Positions 17,144 to 25,894 of a DNA stretch of 64,000 nt are shown here, piece by piece; the first letter of the stretch is position 1; each line of letters begins with the position of its first letter. The stretch lies in contig NZ_CP059451.1 in the NCBI RefSeq assembly GCF_022023855.1, positions 682,001 through 746,000 on the forward strand, written 5' to 3'. Both the position numbers and the translations under genes were made by a program. The notes under the pieces were generated by a model. That model did no database searches, had not been told where the DNA came from, and saw only the letters and a list, made by a program, of their open reading frames with translations. The DNA is from Azospirillum brasilense. GTDB taxonomy: Bacteria > Pseudomonadota > Alphaproteobacteria > Azospirillales > Azospirillaceae.

Positions 17144-18328
17144 TCACGGGTTGTTGGACGCGGTTTCGATGGTGTCGGCCGGCTTGCCCATCGCCACGGT
17201 CTTCGGGCTGATGCGGACACCGGGGCGGGCGTGCTGGACGCCGTTGACGACGATGCGCTCCCCGGCGGCGAGGCCGCTCTTGACCACCCGCAAGCCGTTC
17301 TGCGCGGCGCCAGGGATGATCTCGCGGTACTGCACGGTGTCGTCGACGCCGACCACCAGGACGAATTTCTTGTCCTGGTCGGTGTTGATGGCGCGGTCCT
17401 CGACCATCAGCGCGTCGTGCGGGGTGCTGCCGCCGACCTTGACGCGGGCGTAGAGGCCGGGGACCAGCATCCCGTCCGGATTGTCGAACTTGGCGCGCAC
17501 GCGGATGGTACCCGACACGGAATCGAGCCGGTTGTCCACATGCTCCACCGTGCCGCCGCGCGAATAGCCGCTCTCGTTGGCGAGGCCGAGCTGGACCGGC
17601 ACGTCGGCGGCGTCCTTCACGCTGGCGATGTGGCGCAGGTAGGTCTGCTCGTCGACGTCGAAGGAGGCGTAGATCGGCGAGACCGAGACCAGGGTCGTCA
17701 GCGGGGCGGCGGAGGCGCCGGACGCCACGACGTTGCCCACCGTCACCTCGGCGCGCGAGACGCGGCCGGAAATGGGTGCGGTGACCTGGGTGTGTTCCAG
17801 GTCGATGCGGGCGAGGTCGAGGGCCGCCTGCGCCGCCTTCAGGTTGGCGCCGGCCTCGCGGGCGGCGTTCTCCTTCTCGTCGAGCGTCTGGCGCGAGACG
17901 GTGTTGTTCTGGACCAGCCGCTGGGCGCGGTCGAGGTCGGCGGTGGTGAAGCGCACCGCGGCCTGCGCAGCGGCGACCTGGGCCTCGGCCCGGGCGACCT
18001 CGGCGACGTGGGGGCGCGGGTCGATGGTGAAGAGGGGATCGCCCTTCTTCACCAGGGCGCCGTTGCGGAAATGCACGGCGGTGATGGCGCCGGACACCTG
18101 CGGGCGCACCTCCACCCGGTCGACCGCCTCCAGGCGGCCCGAGTAGGACTGCCAGTCGGTGATCTTGCGGGCGACGACCGGCGCCACGTCCACCTCGGGC
18201 GGCGGCGGGGCGGCGGTCGCCGCGGCGGGGGCGTCGGCGTGGCCCTGGGTGGCGACGACACCGGCGACACCGGCGGTCGCGGCGCCGACGGCGAGAAGGA
18301 GGGCAAGCTTTGAAGGAGACAACGACAT
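17144..18328 (-). CDS. RND efflux periplasmic adaptor (membrane fusion protein)
   Basis: This 394-residue protein has an N-terminal signal/anchor (LALLLAVGAATAGVAGVVA), a biotinyl-lipoyl-like half motif (YSGRLEAVDRVEVRPQVSG), a long alpha-hairpin rich in Ala and Gln (residues about 95-170), then the second lipoyl half (TQVTAPISGRVSRAEVTVGN) and a beta-barrel. This is the MexE/AcrA group. I chose the start at 18328 because AGGAGAG precedes it. It joins the RND pump to an outer-membrane channel. It follows the hydrolase-like gene after 20 bp. Confidence 0.94.
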   Translation of the reverse strand: MSLSPSKLALLLAVGAATAGVAGVVATQGHADAPAAATAAPPPPEVDVAPVVARKITDWQSYSGRLEAVDRVEVRPQVSGAITAVHFRNGALVKKGDPLFTIDPRPHVAEVARAEAQVAAAQAAVRFTTADLDRAQRLVQNNTVSRQTLDEKENAAREAGANLKAAQAALDLARIDLEHTQVTAPISGRVSRAEVTVGNVVASGASAAPLTTLVSVSPIYASFDVDEQTYLRHIASVKDAADVPVQLGLANESGYSRGGTVEHVDNRLDSVSGTIRVRAKFDNPDGMLVPGLYARVKVGGSTPHDALMVEDRAINTDQDKKFVLVVGVDDTVQYREIIPGAAQNGLRVVKSGLAAGERIVVNGVQHARPGVRISPKTVAMGKPADTIETASNNP

Positions 18329-18348
18329 GGGACCACTCTCCTGGGGAG

Positions 18349-19221
18349 TCAAACGAAGGCGCCGCGGCCGTCCGCGGGGGACAGGCGGCGGCGGAAGAAG
18401 TCGGCGACAGCCAGCAGCGCCGGGCGGTGGCCCGGCAGCGCGGCGTGCGATATGGCGGGGAAGCGGGTGACCTCGGTGGGCACGCCGGCACCGATCAGGT
18501 TGGCGGCGTACTGCTCCGCCTCGATGCGCAGGACGTCCTTCTGCGCGGTGACGATCAGCGTCGGCGGCAACCCGGCCAGCCGGCGGGAATCGAGTGGGGC
18601 GGCGTAGGGGTGCAGGCGCTGCGCCGCGTCGGGCAGATAGGCGCGGTAGCAGCGGGCGTAGGCGGTTGCCGGAACGTCGCACTGCATCGCCTGGGCGTCG
18701 CCGGCGCGGGTCAGGCTGGGGTCCAGCATGGGGCCGAGCAGGGCCTGCGCGCGGATGTCCACCTCGCCCTGGTCGCGGGCGAGGAAGGTCAGCGAGGCGG
18801 CGACATGGCCGCCGGCGTCGTGCCCGGCGACACCCAGCCCGCCCTTGGCGATGTTCAGGTCGCGGGCTTCGGCCAGGGTCCACAGCGCCGCTTGGTGGGC
18901 GTCGTGGGCGGCGGTGGGGAAGCAGTGGGCCGGGGCCAGCGAATAGCCGACCGAGACGACCAGTGCCGGCACGCTCTCGGCGATAGCGGCGGCGGCGGTC
19001 TCCGCCTCCTCCAGCGAACCGGAGGTGAAGCCGCCGCCGTGCAGGTACAGCAGGGCCGGAACGGTCAGCCCGATCAACGGCCGGTAGAGGCGCAGCCGGA
19101 TGTCCTGGGCGTGGCCGGCGATGGTCCGGTCATCGACCGAGAGCCGGCATGGCTCTGTCCCGGCATTGCGTGTGTTCGACTGATCCGACGAGCGGCCCAT
19201 GATCCGACGGTGCCCTGGCAC
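18349..19221 (-). CDS. Alpha/beta-hydrolase-fold protein (HSL/esterase-like) with Asp at the nucleophile position
   Basis: The protein has up to 290 residues. It keeps the hormone-sensitive-lipase oxyanion motif YLHGGGFTSGS near residue 60 and late catalytic-type segments (PTLIVTAQKDVLRIEAEQYA; SHAALPGHRPAL). The elbow that should read GDSAGG is GHDAGG, with GAC (Asp, residue 135) in place of the catalytic Ser. It may have another nucleophile chemistry or be a binding protein. The start is uncertain: GTG at 19221 or ATG at 19200. It is the first gene of the efflux operon, 20 bp before the adaptor. Confidence 0.8.
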   Translation of the reverse strand: MPGHRRIMGRSSDQSNTRNAGTEPCRLSVDDRTIAGHAQDIRLRLYRPLIGLTVPALLYLHGGGFTSGSLEEAETAAAAIAESVPALVVSVGYSLAPAHCFPTAAHDAHQAALWTLAEARDLNIAKGGLGVAGHDAGGHVAASLTFLARDQGEVDIRAQALLGPMLDPSLTRAGDAQAMQCDVPATAYARCYRAYLPDAAQRLHPYAAPLDSRRLAGLPPTLIVTAQKDVLRIEAEQYAANLIGAGVPTEVTRFPAISHAALPGHRPALLAVADFFRRRLSPADGRGAFV

Positions 19222-19345
19222 CCCTCCCGCATTGCAACAGGAGGGAGTGTGGACGTCAGGCCGTTCGGAATAAATACGCGGTCAACGGCAACACAATTCG
19301 GATCGGATGAACAATCGACGACGGTAGGAGTGCCAGCACCTTAAA

Positions 19346-19368
19346 CCCTCTCCCCAGGAGGGAGAGGG
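19346..19368. repeat. Dispersed palindromic repeat, copy 1
   Basis: CCCTCTCC (19346-19353) and GGAGAGGG (19361-19368) form a hairpin with a 7-nt loop just downstream of the LysR gene. The same CCCTCTCC...GGGGAGAGGG element recurs at 20482 and 63829, always between genes. It may also end transcription of the LysR gene. Confidence 0.7.
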
Positions 19369-19380
19369 CTTGATAGGGGG

Positions 19381-20379
19381 TCACACCACACAGAGACGGG
19401 CGCCCTCCGGTTCCGTGGTGGCGGGAGCCGGCTTTGGCTTCTCCCGGTCCGGACACTCGTAACCGTCGATCTCCTCGCCCTGCATCAGCGGGCAGCCCTC
19501 GAACAGTTCGGCGACCCAGTCGACGAAGGCGCGGACCTTGGGCGACAGGTGGCGGTTGTGCGGGTAGAGCGCGGAGATTGGCATCAACGCCGGGCGCCAC
19601 TCCTTGAGGATCTCCACCAGGGCGCCGCTGCGCAGGTGGGGCAGCGCCATGAAGCGGGCGGTCTGCCCGATGCCCAGCCCCTCCAGCGCGCAGGTGACGT
19701 AGGCGTCGGCGTCGTTGACCGAGACGGGGCCGTTCAGCTTCACCTCGTGGATGACGCCGTCGCGCTCGAAGCTCATCTCGTGCATCTTGCCGGTGCGCGT
19801 GAAGTAGTTGACGGCGCTGTGGCCCTCCAACTCCTCGATGGTCCGGGGCGTGCCGTGGCGGGCGAGATAGGCCGGGCTGGCGACGGTCACCGGGCGGAAG
19901 GCGCCGACCCGGCGGGCGATCAGGCTGGAATCCACCAGATCGCCGACGCGCAGCACGCAATCCACCCCTTCCTGAATCAGGTCGATGGGGCGGTCGCTCA
20001 TCCCGATCATGATCTCGATGTCGGGGTAGCGGGCGTGGAACTCGTGGATGGTCGGGATGATGATGAGCCGCCCGACCGAGCCCGGCATGTCCACCCGCAG
20101 CCGTCCGCGCGGCGTCTTGCGGGCGCTGGTGAAGGAGGTCTCTATCTCCTCCAGGTCGGAGAGGATGCGGGTGGCGCCCTCCAGATAGGCGGCGCCGTCG
20201 AGCGTCAGGCTCAGCTTGCGGGTCGTCCGCTGGAGCAGGCGCACGCCGAGCGCCGCCTCCAGATTCTGTATGGTCGTCGTCACCGAGGCGCGCGGCAGGC
20301 CCAGCGTGTCGGCGGCCTTGGTGAAGCTGTTGACCTCGACGACGCGGACGAAGACGCGCATCGCGTGCAGTTTGTCCAT
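19381..20379 (-). CDS. LysR-family regulator, probable regulator of the efflux operon
   Basis: This 332-residue protein has an N-terminal winged HTH (MRVFVRVVEVNSFTKAADTL, LPRASVTTTIQNLEAALG) and a LysR effector domain (RGRLRVDMPGSVGRLIIIPT, GVDCVLRVGDLVDSSLIARR). It resembles the common group of LysR proteins next to RND pumps and oxidoreductases. It lies upstream of, and on the same strand as, the efflux genes. A TGTGC-N8-GCACA palindrome is 52 bp before its start. The inducer is unknown. Confidence 0.9.
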   Translation of the reverse strand: MDKLHAMRVFVRVVEVNSFTKAADTLGLPRASVTTTIQNLEAALGVRLLQRTTRKLSLTLDGAAYLEGATRILSDLEEIETSFTSARKTPRGRLRVDMPGSVGRLIIIPTIHEFHARYPDIEIMIGMSDRPIDLIQEGVDCVLRVGDLVDSSLIARRVGAFRPVTVASPAYLARHGTPRTIEELEGHSAVNYFTRTGKMHEMSFERDGVIHEVKLNGPVSVNDADAYVTCALEGLGIGQTARFMALPHLRSGALVEILKEWRPALMPISALYPHNRHLSPKVRAFVDWVAELFEGCPLMQGEEIDGYECPDREKPKPAPATTEPEGARLCVV

Positions 20380-20430
20380 GGTCGGTCCATCGACGCAGTG
20401 GGGACGGCCCGCACAAGGAGCAGGCCGGGT

Positions 20431-20448
20431 TGTGCCTATCTAAGCACA
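20431..20448. promoter_or_regulatory. Inverted repeat upstream of the LysR gene
   Basis: TGTGC (20431-20435) and GCACA (20444-20448) around CTATCTAA form a dyad 52 bp before the LysR start. Size and position suit autoregulation by a LysR protein. Confidence 0.4.
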
Positions 20449-20481
20449 GCTCGGCGCGAAGTCGATGGGGCTTTGGTTGTC

Positions 20482-20504
20482 CCCTCTCCCCAGAGGGGAG
20501 AGGG
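20482..20504. repeat. Dispersed palindromic repeat, copy 2
   Basis: This is a perfect 10-bp stem: CCCTCTCCCC (20482-20491), loop AGA, GGGGAGAGGG (20495-20504). It lies between the MFS gene end and the LysR gene start, and is the same element as at 19346 and 63829. Confidence 0.75.
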
Positions 20505-20541
20505 CTAAAACAGTCGATGGGCTCGCTGCGGGCATGCGCCC

Positions 20542-21825
20542 TCAGGTGGCCGGCGCCGGCTTGGCGGCCGGGGCGCGGCCCAGCGTCGGGACCAGCAGCG
20601 CGGCCCCCAGGCAGAGCAGCCCGGCGATGAAGAAGGCCGGCAGGTAGCTGTCCAGCGTGCTGCGGGCGTAGCCGGCCCCGAAGGCGGCGCAGGCTGCACC
20701 GATCTGGTGCCCGGCGAAGACCCAGCCGAAGACGAGGTTGGCGCGCTCCCGCCCGAACCGCTCGGCGGTCAGTCGGACGGTCGGCGGCACGGTGGCGATC
20801 CAGTCCAGCCCGTAGAACACCGCGAACAGCGACAGGCCGTAGAGCGTGAAGTCGGAATAGGGCAGGAACAGCAGCGACAGCCCGCGCAGGCCGTAATACC
20901 AGAACAGGAGCCAGCGGTTGTCGTAGCGGTCGGACAGCCAGCCCGAGGCGACCGTGCCGACGAAATCGAAGATTCCCATCAGCGCCAACAGGCTGGCAGC
21001 CCGCACCTCCGGCACGCCGAAATCGACGCAGAGCGGGATCAGATGGGTCTGGATCAGCCCGTTGGTGCTCGCCCCGCAGATGAAGAAGGTGGCGAACAGC
21101 ACCCAGAAGACCCGTGTCCTCGACGCATCGCGCAGGGCGCCCAGCGCGGCGGCCACCACCGATCCGGCGGGCGGCGGGGCGGCGGCCCCTCCCTCCTCGC
21201 CATAAGCGGCCAGCCCGAGGTCGGACGGACGGTCGCGCATCAGGGCGAGCACGGCCAGCGCCGCCACCCACAGCAGCCCGCACAGCAGCGCCAGCGCCAC
21301 GCGCCAGCCCATCTGCTCGGTCAGCATCGACAGCAGCGGCATGAAGACGAGTTGCCCGGTGGCCGAACTGGCGGTCAGCAGCCCGACAACCAGCCCGCGC
21401 CGTCGGCTGAACCAGCGCGTCGCCACGGTGGCGCCTAGAACCATGGCGGTCAGGCCGGTGCCGAAGCCGACGACGAAGCCCCACAGCAGGATCAGCTGCC
21501 AGACCTCGCGCATGGCGAGCGACAGCAGCAACCCGCCGCTGACCAGCGTCAAGGAGGACAGCACCATCCGCTTGACGCCGTAACGGTTGATGAGCGCGGC
21601 GGCGAACGGCCCCATCAGGCCAAACAGCAGCAGGCGGATGGCCAGCGCCACCGAGATGTCGGCGGTGGACCAGCCGAACTCACGCTGCAGGGGCAGCAGC
21701 AGGACGCCGGGGGCGCCGACCGCACCGGCGGACACCAGCATGGTCAGGAAGGTGACGCCGACGACGGCCCAGCCGTAATGGACGTTGCGCCGCGCCAGCG
21801 CGGCGGCGACGGGAGAGGAGAGCAT
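20542..21825 (-). CDS. MFS transporter
   Basis: This 427-residue protein has 12 predicted membrane helices. It begins NVHYGWAVVGVTFLTMLVSA and carries the MFS loop motif LSDRYDNRWLLFWYYG after helix 8, as in oxalate/monocarboxylate-type carriers (GAVGAPGVLLLPLQREFGWS resembles that group). I chose the ATG at 21825, since the longer reading would run into the thiolase gene. It ends the SDR-thiolase-MFS operon and probably imports the substrate of those enzymes. Confidence 0.88.
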   Translation of the reverse strand: MLSSPVAAALARRNVHYGWAVVGVTFLTMLVSAGAVGAPGVLLLPLQREFGWSTADISVALAIRLLLFGLMGPFAAALINRYGVKRMVLSSLTLVSGGLLLSLAMREVWQLILLWGFVVGFGTGLTAMVLGATVATRWFSRRRGLVVGLLTASSATGQLVFMPLLSMLTEQMGWRVALALLCGLLWVAALAVLALMRDRPSDLGLAAYGEEGGAAAPPPAGSVVAAALGALRDASRTRVFWVLFATFFICGASTNGLIQTHLIPLCVDFGVPEVRAASLLALMGIFDFVGTVASGWLSDRYDNRWLLFWYYGLRGLSLLFLPYSDFTLYGLSLFAVFYGLDWIATVPPTVRLTAERFGRERANLVFGWVFAGHQIGAACAAFGAGYARSTLDSYLPAFFIAGLLCLGAALLVPTLGRAPAAKPAPAT

Positions 21826-21853
21826 GGATGCGCTTCCGGTGTGGCGGAAAGGG

Positions 21854-23056
21854 TCAGGCGGGCCGTTCGACCGCGATGGCCGTGGCCTCGCCGCCGCCGA
21901 TGCAAAGGGAGGCGACACCGCGGCGCAGCCCCCGCGCGGCCAGCGCGTGCAGCAGAGTCACGATCAGCCGCGCGCCGGTGGCGCCGATGGGATGGCCGAG
22001 CGCGCAGGCCCCGCCGTTGACGTTCAGCGCGTCGCGGGGAATGCCCAGATCGCGCCGCGCCGCCATGGCGACGACGGCGAAGGCCTCGTTGATCTCGAAC
22101 AGGTCGACGTCGCCCACCCCCCAACCGACGCGGTCGAGCAGCTTGTGGATCGCCGGGATTGGCGCCGTGGTGAACCAGGCCGGGTCCTGGCTGTGGGTGG
22201 CGTGGCCGAGGATGGTCGCCAGCACAGGCAGCCCCTCGCGCTCGGCCAGCGAGCGGCGGGTGAGCAGCAGCGCCGCCGCCCCGTCGGCGTTGGCCGAGGA
22301 GCTGGCCGCGGTGATCGTGCCGTCGCGGCGGAAGGCCGGCTTCAGGCCGGAGATTTTCTCCGGCGCGACCTTCAGCGGGTTTTCGTCGTCGGCAACGGTG
22401 CGCTCTCCGCCTTTCACCGCCAGGGTGACGGGCGCGATCTCGGCCGCGAAGGCGCCGCTCGCGATGGCGGCGCGGGCGCGGGTCAGCGTCTCGACGGCGT
22501 AGGCGTCCTGCTCGGCGCGGGTGAAACCGTAGAGGTCGGCGGTCGCCTCGCCGAAATCGCCCATCGGGCGCCCGCCCTCATAGGCGTCCTCCAGCCCGTC
22601 GAGCATCAGGTGGTCGAGGATGCGGTCGTGCCCGATGCGGTAGCCGCCGCGCGCCTTGGCCAGCAGATAGGGCGCGTTGGACATCGACTCCATGCCGCCG
22701 GCCACCACGAAATCGGCGGAGCCGGCGCGGATCAGGTCGTGGGCGAGCATCGTCGCCTTCATGCCGGAGCCGCAGACCTTGTTGACGGTGGTGGCGCCGG
22801 TGGCGTCGGGCAGACCGGCGCCGCGCGCCGCCTGCCGGGCCGGTGCCTGCCCCTGGCCGGCGGGCAGCACGCAGCCGAGCAGGACCTCGTCCACGCGCTC
22901 CGGCGCCAGCCCGGCGCGGCTTAGGGCGGCGCGGACGGCATGGGCGCCCAGCGCGTGGGCGGGCAGAGCCGACAGCTCCCCCTGGAAACGGCCGAGCGGC
23001 GTGCGCGCGGCCGACACGATGACGACGGGGTCGACGGCGGGATTGGTGGCGTCCAT
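21854..23056 (-). CDS. Acetyl-CoA C-acetyltransferase family thiolase
   Basis: This 400-residue thiolase keeps all active-site blocks: the acyl-Cys in VNKVCGSGMKATM near residue 92, the NVNGGACALGHPIGATGARL His block and the CIGGGEATAIAV Cys block. It joins or splits acyl-CoA units. In this operon, with an SDR and an MFS carrier, degradation of a short branched or keto acid is more likely than storage-polymer synthesis, but the substrate is not decided. It lies 28 bp after the SDR gene. Confidence 0.93.
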   Translation of the reverse strand: MDATNPAVDPVVIVSAARTPLGRFQGELSALPAHALGAHAVRAALSRAGLAPERVDEVLLGCVLPAGQGQAPARQAARGAGLPDATGATTVNKVCGSGMKATMLAHDLIRAGSADFVVAGGMESMSNAPYLLAKARGGYRIGHDRILDHLMLDGLEDAYEGGRPMGDFGEATADLYGFTRAEQDAYAVETLTRARAAIASGAFAAEIAPVTLAVKGGERTVADDENPLKVAPEKISGLKPAFRRDGTITAASSSANADGAAALLLTRRSLAEREGLPVLATILGHATHSQDPAWFTTAPIPAIHKLLDRVGWGVGDVDLFEINEAFAVVAMAARRDLGIPRDALNVNGGACALGHPIGATGARLIVTLLHALAARGLRRGVASLCIGGGEATAIAVERPA

Positions 23057-23084
23057 GATCGCGAACTCCTGGATGGGGTGGGGA

Positions 23085-23840
23085 TCACTGCACCGTCAGC
23101 CCGCCGTCGACGTTGATCGACTGGCCGGTGATGAAGGACGCGGCGTCGGAGCACAGCCAGACCACGGTGTCGGCGACCTCGCGCGGCTGGCCGACGCGCC
23201 CGACCGGGTGCAGCGGGCCGAGCGCCGCGTTGACCGCCTCTTCCCCGCCGAAGGACCCGGCGCTCATCGGCGTCTGGATGATCGCCGGGCAGACGGCGTT
23301 GACGCGCACGCCGGACTTGGCGACCTCGATGGCGACGCTGCGGGTCATGCCCTCGACCGCCGCCTTGCTCGCGGAATAGACGCTGTTGCCGGCCAGCCCG
23401 ATCTGGCCCAGCACCGAGCCGGTGGACACGATGGCGCCCTTGCCCTGCCGCAGCATGATCGGCAGCTCGTGCTTCAGGCACAGCCAGACGCCCTTGATGT
23501 TGACGGCGACCATGCGGTCGAAGTCGGCCTCCGTCGTGTCGGCCACCGAGCGGCCGAAATGGATGCCGGCGTTGTTGAAGGCGTAGTCGAGCCGGCCGTG
23601 GTCCCGCTCGATCCGGGCGAACAGGGCGGCGACCTCCTCGGCGTCGGCGACGTCGGCCTGGACGAAGACGGCGCGCCCGCCGGCCTGCCGGACGAGGTCC
23701 ACCGTCTCCAGCCCCTCCGCCTCGCGCCGTCCGGTGACGATGGCCGTGGCGCCCGCCTTGGCGAAGGCCAGCGCGGTCGCCCGCCCGATGCCCGAGGTGC
23801 CGCCGGTGACCAGGGCCACGCCGCCGCTCATATCCGTCAT
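23085..23840 (-). CDS. Short-chain dehydrogenase/reductase (SDR)
   Basis: This 251-residue classical SDR has the nucleotide motif VTGGTSGIGRATALA near residue 12, NNAGIHFG near residue 88, the catalytic YSASK with upstream Ser in STGSVLG, and the C-terminal GQSINVDGGLTVQ. It is probably a 3-hydroxyacyl or alcohol dehydrogenase acting before the thiolase. I chose the ATG at 23840, preceded by GGAGAGG, over an earlier in-frame ATG lying within the operator-like repeats. Confidence 0.92.
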   Translation of the reverse strand: MTDMSGGVALVTGGTSGIGRATALAFAKAGATAIVTGRREAEGLETVDLVRQAGGRAVFVQADVADAEEVAALFARIERDHGRLDYAFNNAGIHFGRSVADTTEADFDRMVAVNIKGVWLCLKHELPIMLRQGKGAIVSTGSVLGQIGLAGNSVYSASKAAVEGMTRSVAIEVAKSGVRVNAVCPAIIQTPMSAGSFGGEEAVNAALGPLHPVGRVGQPREVADTVVWLCSDAASFITGQSINVDGGLTVQ

Positions 23841-23867
23841 TGTCCTCTCCATGCTCGCTGGGTTATG

Positions 23868-23906
23868 ATGATGATCATCATGAATGGACTTATTCATGAC
23901 GTCCAT
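23868..23906. promoter_or_regulatory. Operator-like palindromes between SDR and TetR genes
   Basis: A perfect 14-bp palindrome ATGATGATCATCAT (23868-23881) is followed by the inverted repeat ATGGAC (23884-23889)/GTCCAT (23901-23906), with TGAAT/ATTCA nested inside. The AT-rich block lies between the divergent SDR and TetR genes and is the natural binding place of the TetR protein. Confidence 0.6.
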
Positions 23907-23966
23907 CATGAATATTGCCGCGACCCCCTACGATGGTGGCGTGGCAGCCATGCACAGGGTGACGAC

Positions 23967-24563
23967 GTGAAGGTTTCCAAGGAAAAGGCGGCGGAGAACC
24001 GGGCCGCCATCGTCAGGGCGGCGGGGCGCCTGTTCCGCGAGCGCGGATTCGACAAGGTCGGGGTGGCGGAGATCACCAAGGCCGCCGGGCTGACCCATGG
24101 CGGTTTCTACGGCCATTTCGCCTCGAAGGACGCGCTGGCCGCCGAGGCGTGCGAGGCCGCCTTCGCGGAGAGCCTCGACCGGCTGCCCGCCGACGAAGAG
24201 TCGCCGGAGGGCGCGCTCAACGCCTTCCTGACGCGCTATCTGAGCGAACGGCACCGCGACCGGCCGGACGCCGGCTGCCCGATGGCCGCCTTCGCCGGGG
24301 AGGTGGCGCGGCAGGACCCCGCTGTGCAGGAGCGCTTCGGGGCCGGAGTCGAGCGCTTCTTCGAGGCGGTGGAAGAGCGCTTGCCGGGGCGGGGCGGGGC
24401 GGGTGATGCCGGCCGCCGAGATCGCGCCATCGCCATCGTGTCGGCCCTGATCGGCGGCATGGCGCTGGCCCGCGCCACCGCGCAGGCCGATCCCGACCTG
24501 TCGGTGGAGATCCTGGCGGCGTTGCGCGGTCAGCTCGGGATCATGGGAGACGGCAGGGATTGA
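23967..24563 (+). CDS. TetR/AcrR-family regulator
   Basis: The protein has about 198 residues: an N-terminal HTH (RAAIVRAAGRLFRERGFDKV, ITKAAGLTHGGFYGHFASKD) and an alpha-helical ligand domain (CPMAAFAGEVARQDPAVQER). The GTG at 23967, with AGGGTGA upstream, is the best start. It is divergent from the SDR-thiolase-MFS operon and probably represses it through the palindromes at 23868-23906. Confidence 0.88.
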   Translation: MKVSKEKAAENRAAIVRAAGRLFRERGFDKVGVAEITKAAGLTHGGFYGHFASKDALAAEACEAAFAESLDRLPADEESPEGALNAFLTRYLSERHRDRPDAGCPMAAFAGEVARQDPAVQERFGAGVERFFEAVEERLPGRGGAGDAGRRDRAIAIVSALIGGMALARATAQADPDLSVEILAALRGQLGIMGDGRD

Positions 24564-24844
24564 GCATTCTCCCGCGTGAAGGTCAGCCCGTAGGGCTCGG
24601 AGGCGCCGTGGTGATGACGCCGGTCGGCAACTCGCGGACGGTCACCGGGACCATCGGTCCCGCCAGGGCCGCCGGCTGAAACAGGTCGGCGCCTCGGCAA
24701 GATTGACCTCCGGCCTGGCGATGGCGTTACCTGTCCGGGATCAGCCTGGGCGAGGACCAGATCGGGGATGCCGCGCGCCGCTCCGCCCGGGTTGGCTTTG
24801 CGGCCCGAATGGACGGTTGCCGCTTTCCCGGAGACCGCCCGCCC

Positions 24845-25783
24845 GTGACTCACACCGATCCCTTCCGTCCGCCGACGGGCACCGAAACTCCGTTGGACCG
24901 CCAGTTGCGGCTCTGGCAGGGCCACCGCCGCCTGGTTCCGCCCGACGAGGGGATGCGCGCCCTGACGGAGCGGTGGCTCGGCCCTCACCTTGCCGCTCTG
25001 GAAGCGCTGATGCTGGACCTGCGTCATGGCGTCGATCGGGATCGGGACGAGGGCCGGCTGACCTTCCCGAAGCGCCGCTACGCTTATCCGAAGGGTTTCT
25101 GCCGCGAAATCAGCGATGCCGTCTTCGAGCGGCTGCGACGGCGGATCGCCGCGCCGGACACGCCAATCACGCAGGCCCTTGCGGCCTTCGTCCGGGAGGG
25201 CGGTCGCCTGTCCCCGATCTGGGGGGCGCTGCGTGGCAGCTATTTCCAGAACGCCATGCAGGTCGGCGCCCTCTACGTCGACGTGGCCAACGACACCGTG
25301 ACCGTCACCAAGCCCAAGGTCGAGATCCTGCCCCTGGAGGCGAGCGGGCTCGAACCGGTCGTCGAGGTGGCCCACTTCGCCCAGATCGCCCAGGTCTACT
25401 GGGGCGGGACCATCTGGGCGAACACCCTGTTCCCGCGGCTGGCTCCGGTCTTGCCCATCCTCTACATCGACCCGGATGGGCGCCCCCGCCTGCACCCGGA
25501 CAGCCTCGGTGTCTTCGCCGAGAACATGGTCGGCGGCTGCCGGTCGGCCCTGGCCTTCCTGGAGCAGGAACGCGACGGCGGACGCGTCTTGCCGGCCGAC
25601 GTCGCGGGGGCGCTCGCCCCGTGGCGGAAGCATGGCCCCTGGTTCGAGGAGATATGCCCGGCACCCGACTGGGACCGGCTTCGCGCATGCTTCGCCCAGG
25701 CGGCCGATCCGCAGGGGCCATACCGTTTGGCCCAGGGCTTTGTCGGCATGATGGAGGCGGTCAAGCGCGCGGCGGCGGTGTAA
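24845..25783 (+). CDS. Conserved-looking protein of unknown function
   Basis: This is a soluble protein of about 312 residues that I cannot place in a family. It has no signal peptide or membrane segment. Conserved-looking stretches are RYAYPKGFCREISDAVFERL, IWGALRGSYFQNAMQVGALY, VDVANDTVTVTKPKVEILPL and YWGGTIWANTLFPRLAPVLP, with many aromatic residues and an even fold, so it is clearly coding. The GTG at 24845 has GGAGA 10 bases upstream; an in-frame ATG 36 bases earlier lacks a ribosome site. The LysR gene follows on the same strand. It may be a small-molecule enzyme, but nothing seen proves that. Confidence 0.7.
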   Translation: MTHTDPFRPPTGTETPLDRQLRLWQGHRRLVPPDEGMRALTERWLGPHLAALEALMLDLRHGVDRDRDEGRLTFPKRRYAYPKGFCREISDAVFERLRRRIAAPDTPITQALAAFVREGGRLSPIWGALRGSYFQNAMQVGALYVDVANDTVTVTKPKVEILPLEASGLEPVVEVAHFAQIAQVYWGGTIWANTLFPRLAPVLPILYIDPDGRPRLHPDSLGVFAENMVGGCRSALAFLEQERDGGRVLPADVAGALAPWRKHGPWFEEICPAPDWDRLRACFAQAADPQGPYRLAQGFVGMMEAVKRAAAV

Positions 25784-25835
25784 CGCTCTCCACGGCCCGG
25801 CCCCTTTACCGGACGGCGTCCCGACGATAAGCTGG

Positions 25836-25858
25836 AGCCATTGAATTTTGCTATGGCT
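25836..25858. promoter_or_regulatory. LysR-type palindrome upstream of the two-HTH LysR gene
   Basis: AGCCAT (25836-25841) and ATGGCT (25853-25858) around TGAATTTTGCT give a dyad of LysR-box size (T-N11-A), 37 bp before the LysR start. The core resembles the palindrome at 27150 before the dehydrogenase gene. Confidence 0.5.
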
Positions 25859-25894
25859 ACTCCGGCAGCGATGCTGTGGAGCAGGAAAGTCCGA

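Noticed and set aside
13808..18313. A 1501-codon open frame on the plus strand opposite the RND pump and adaptor genes
   Set aside because: It mirrors the real genes on the other strand, and its product is rich in Arg, Gly, His and Asp without any domain. It is a side effect of GC-rich codon use.
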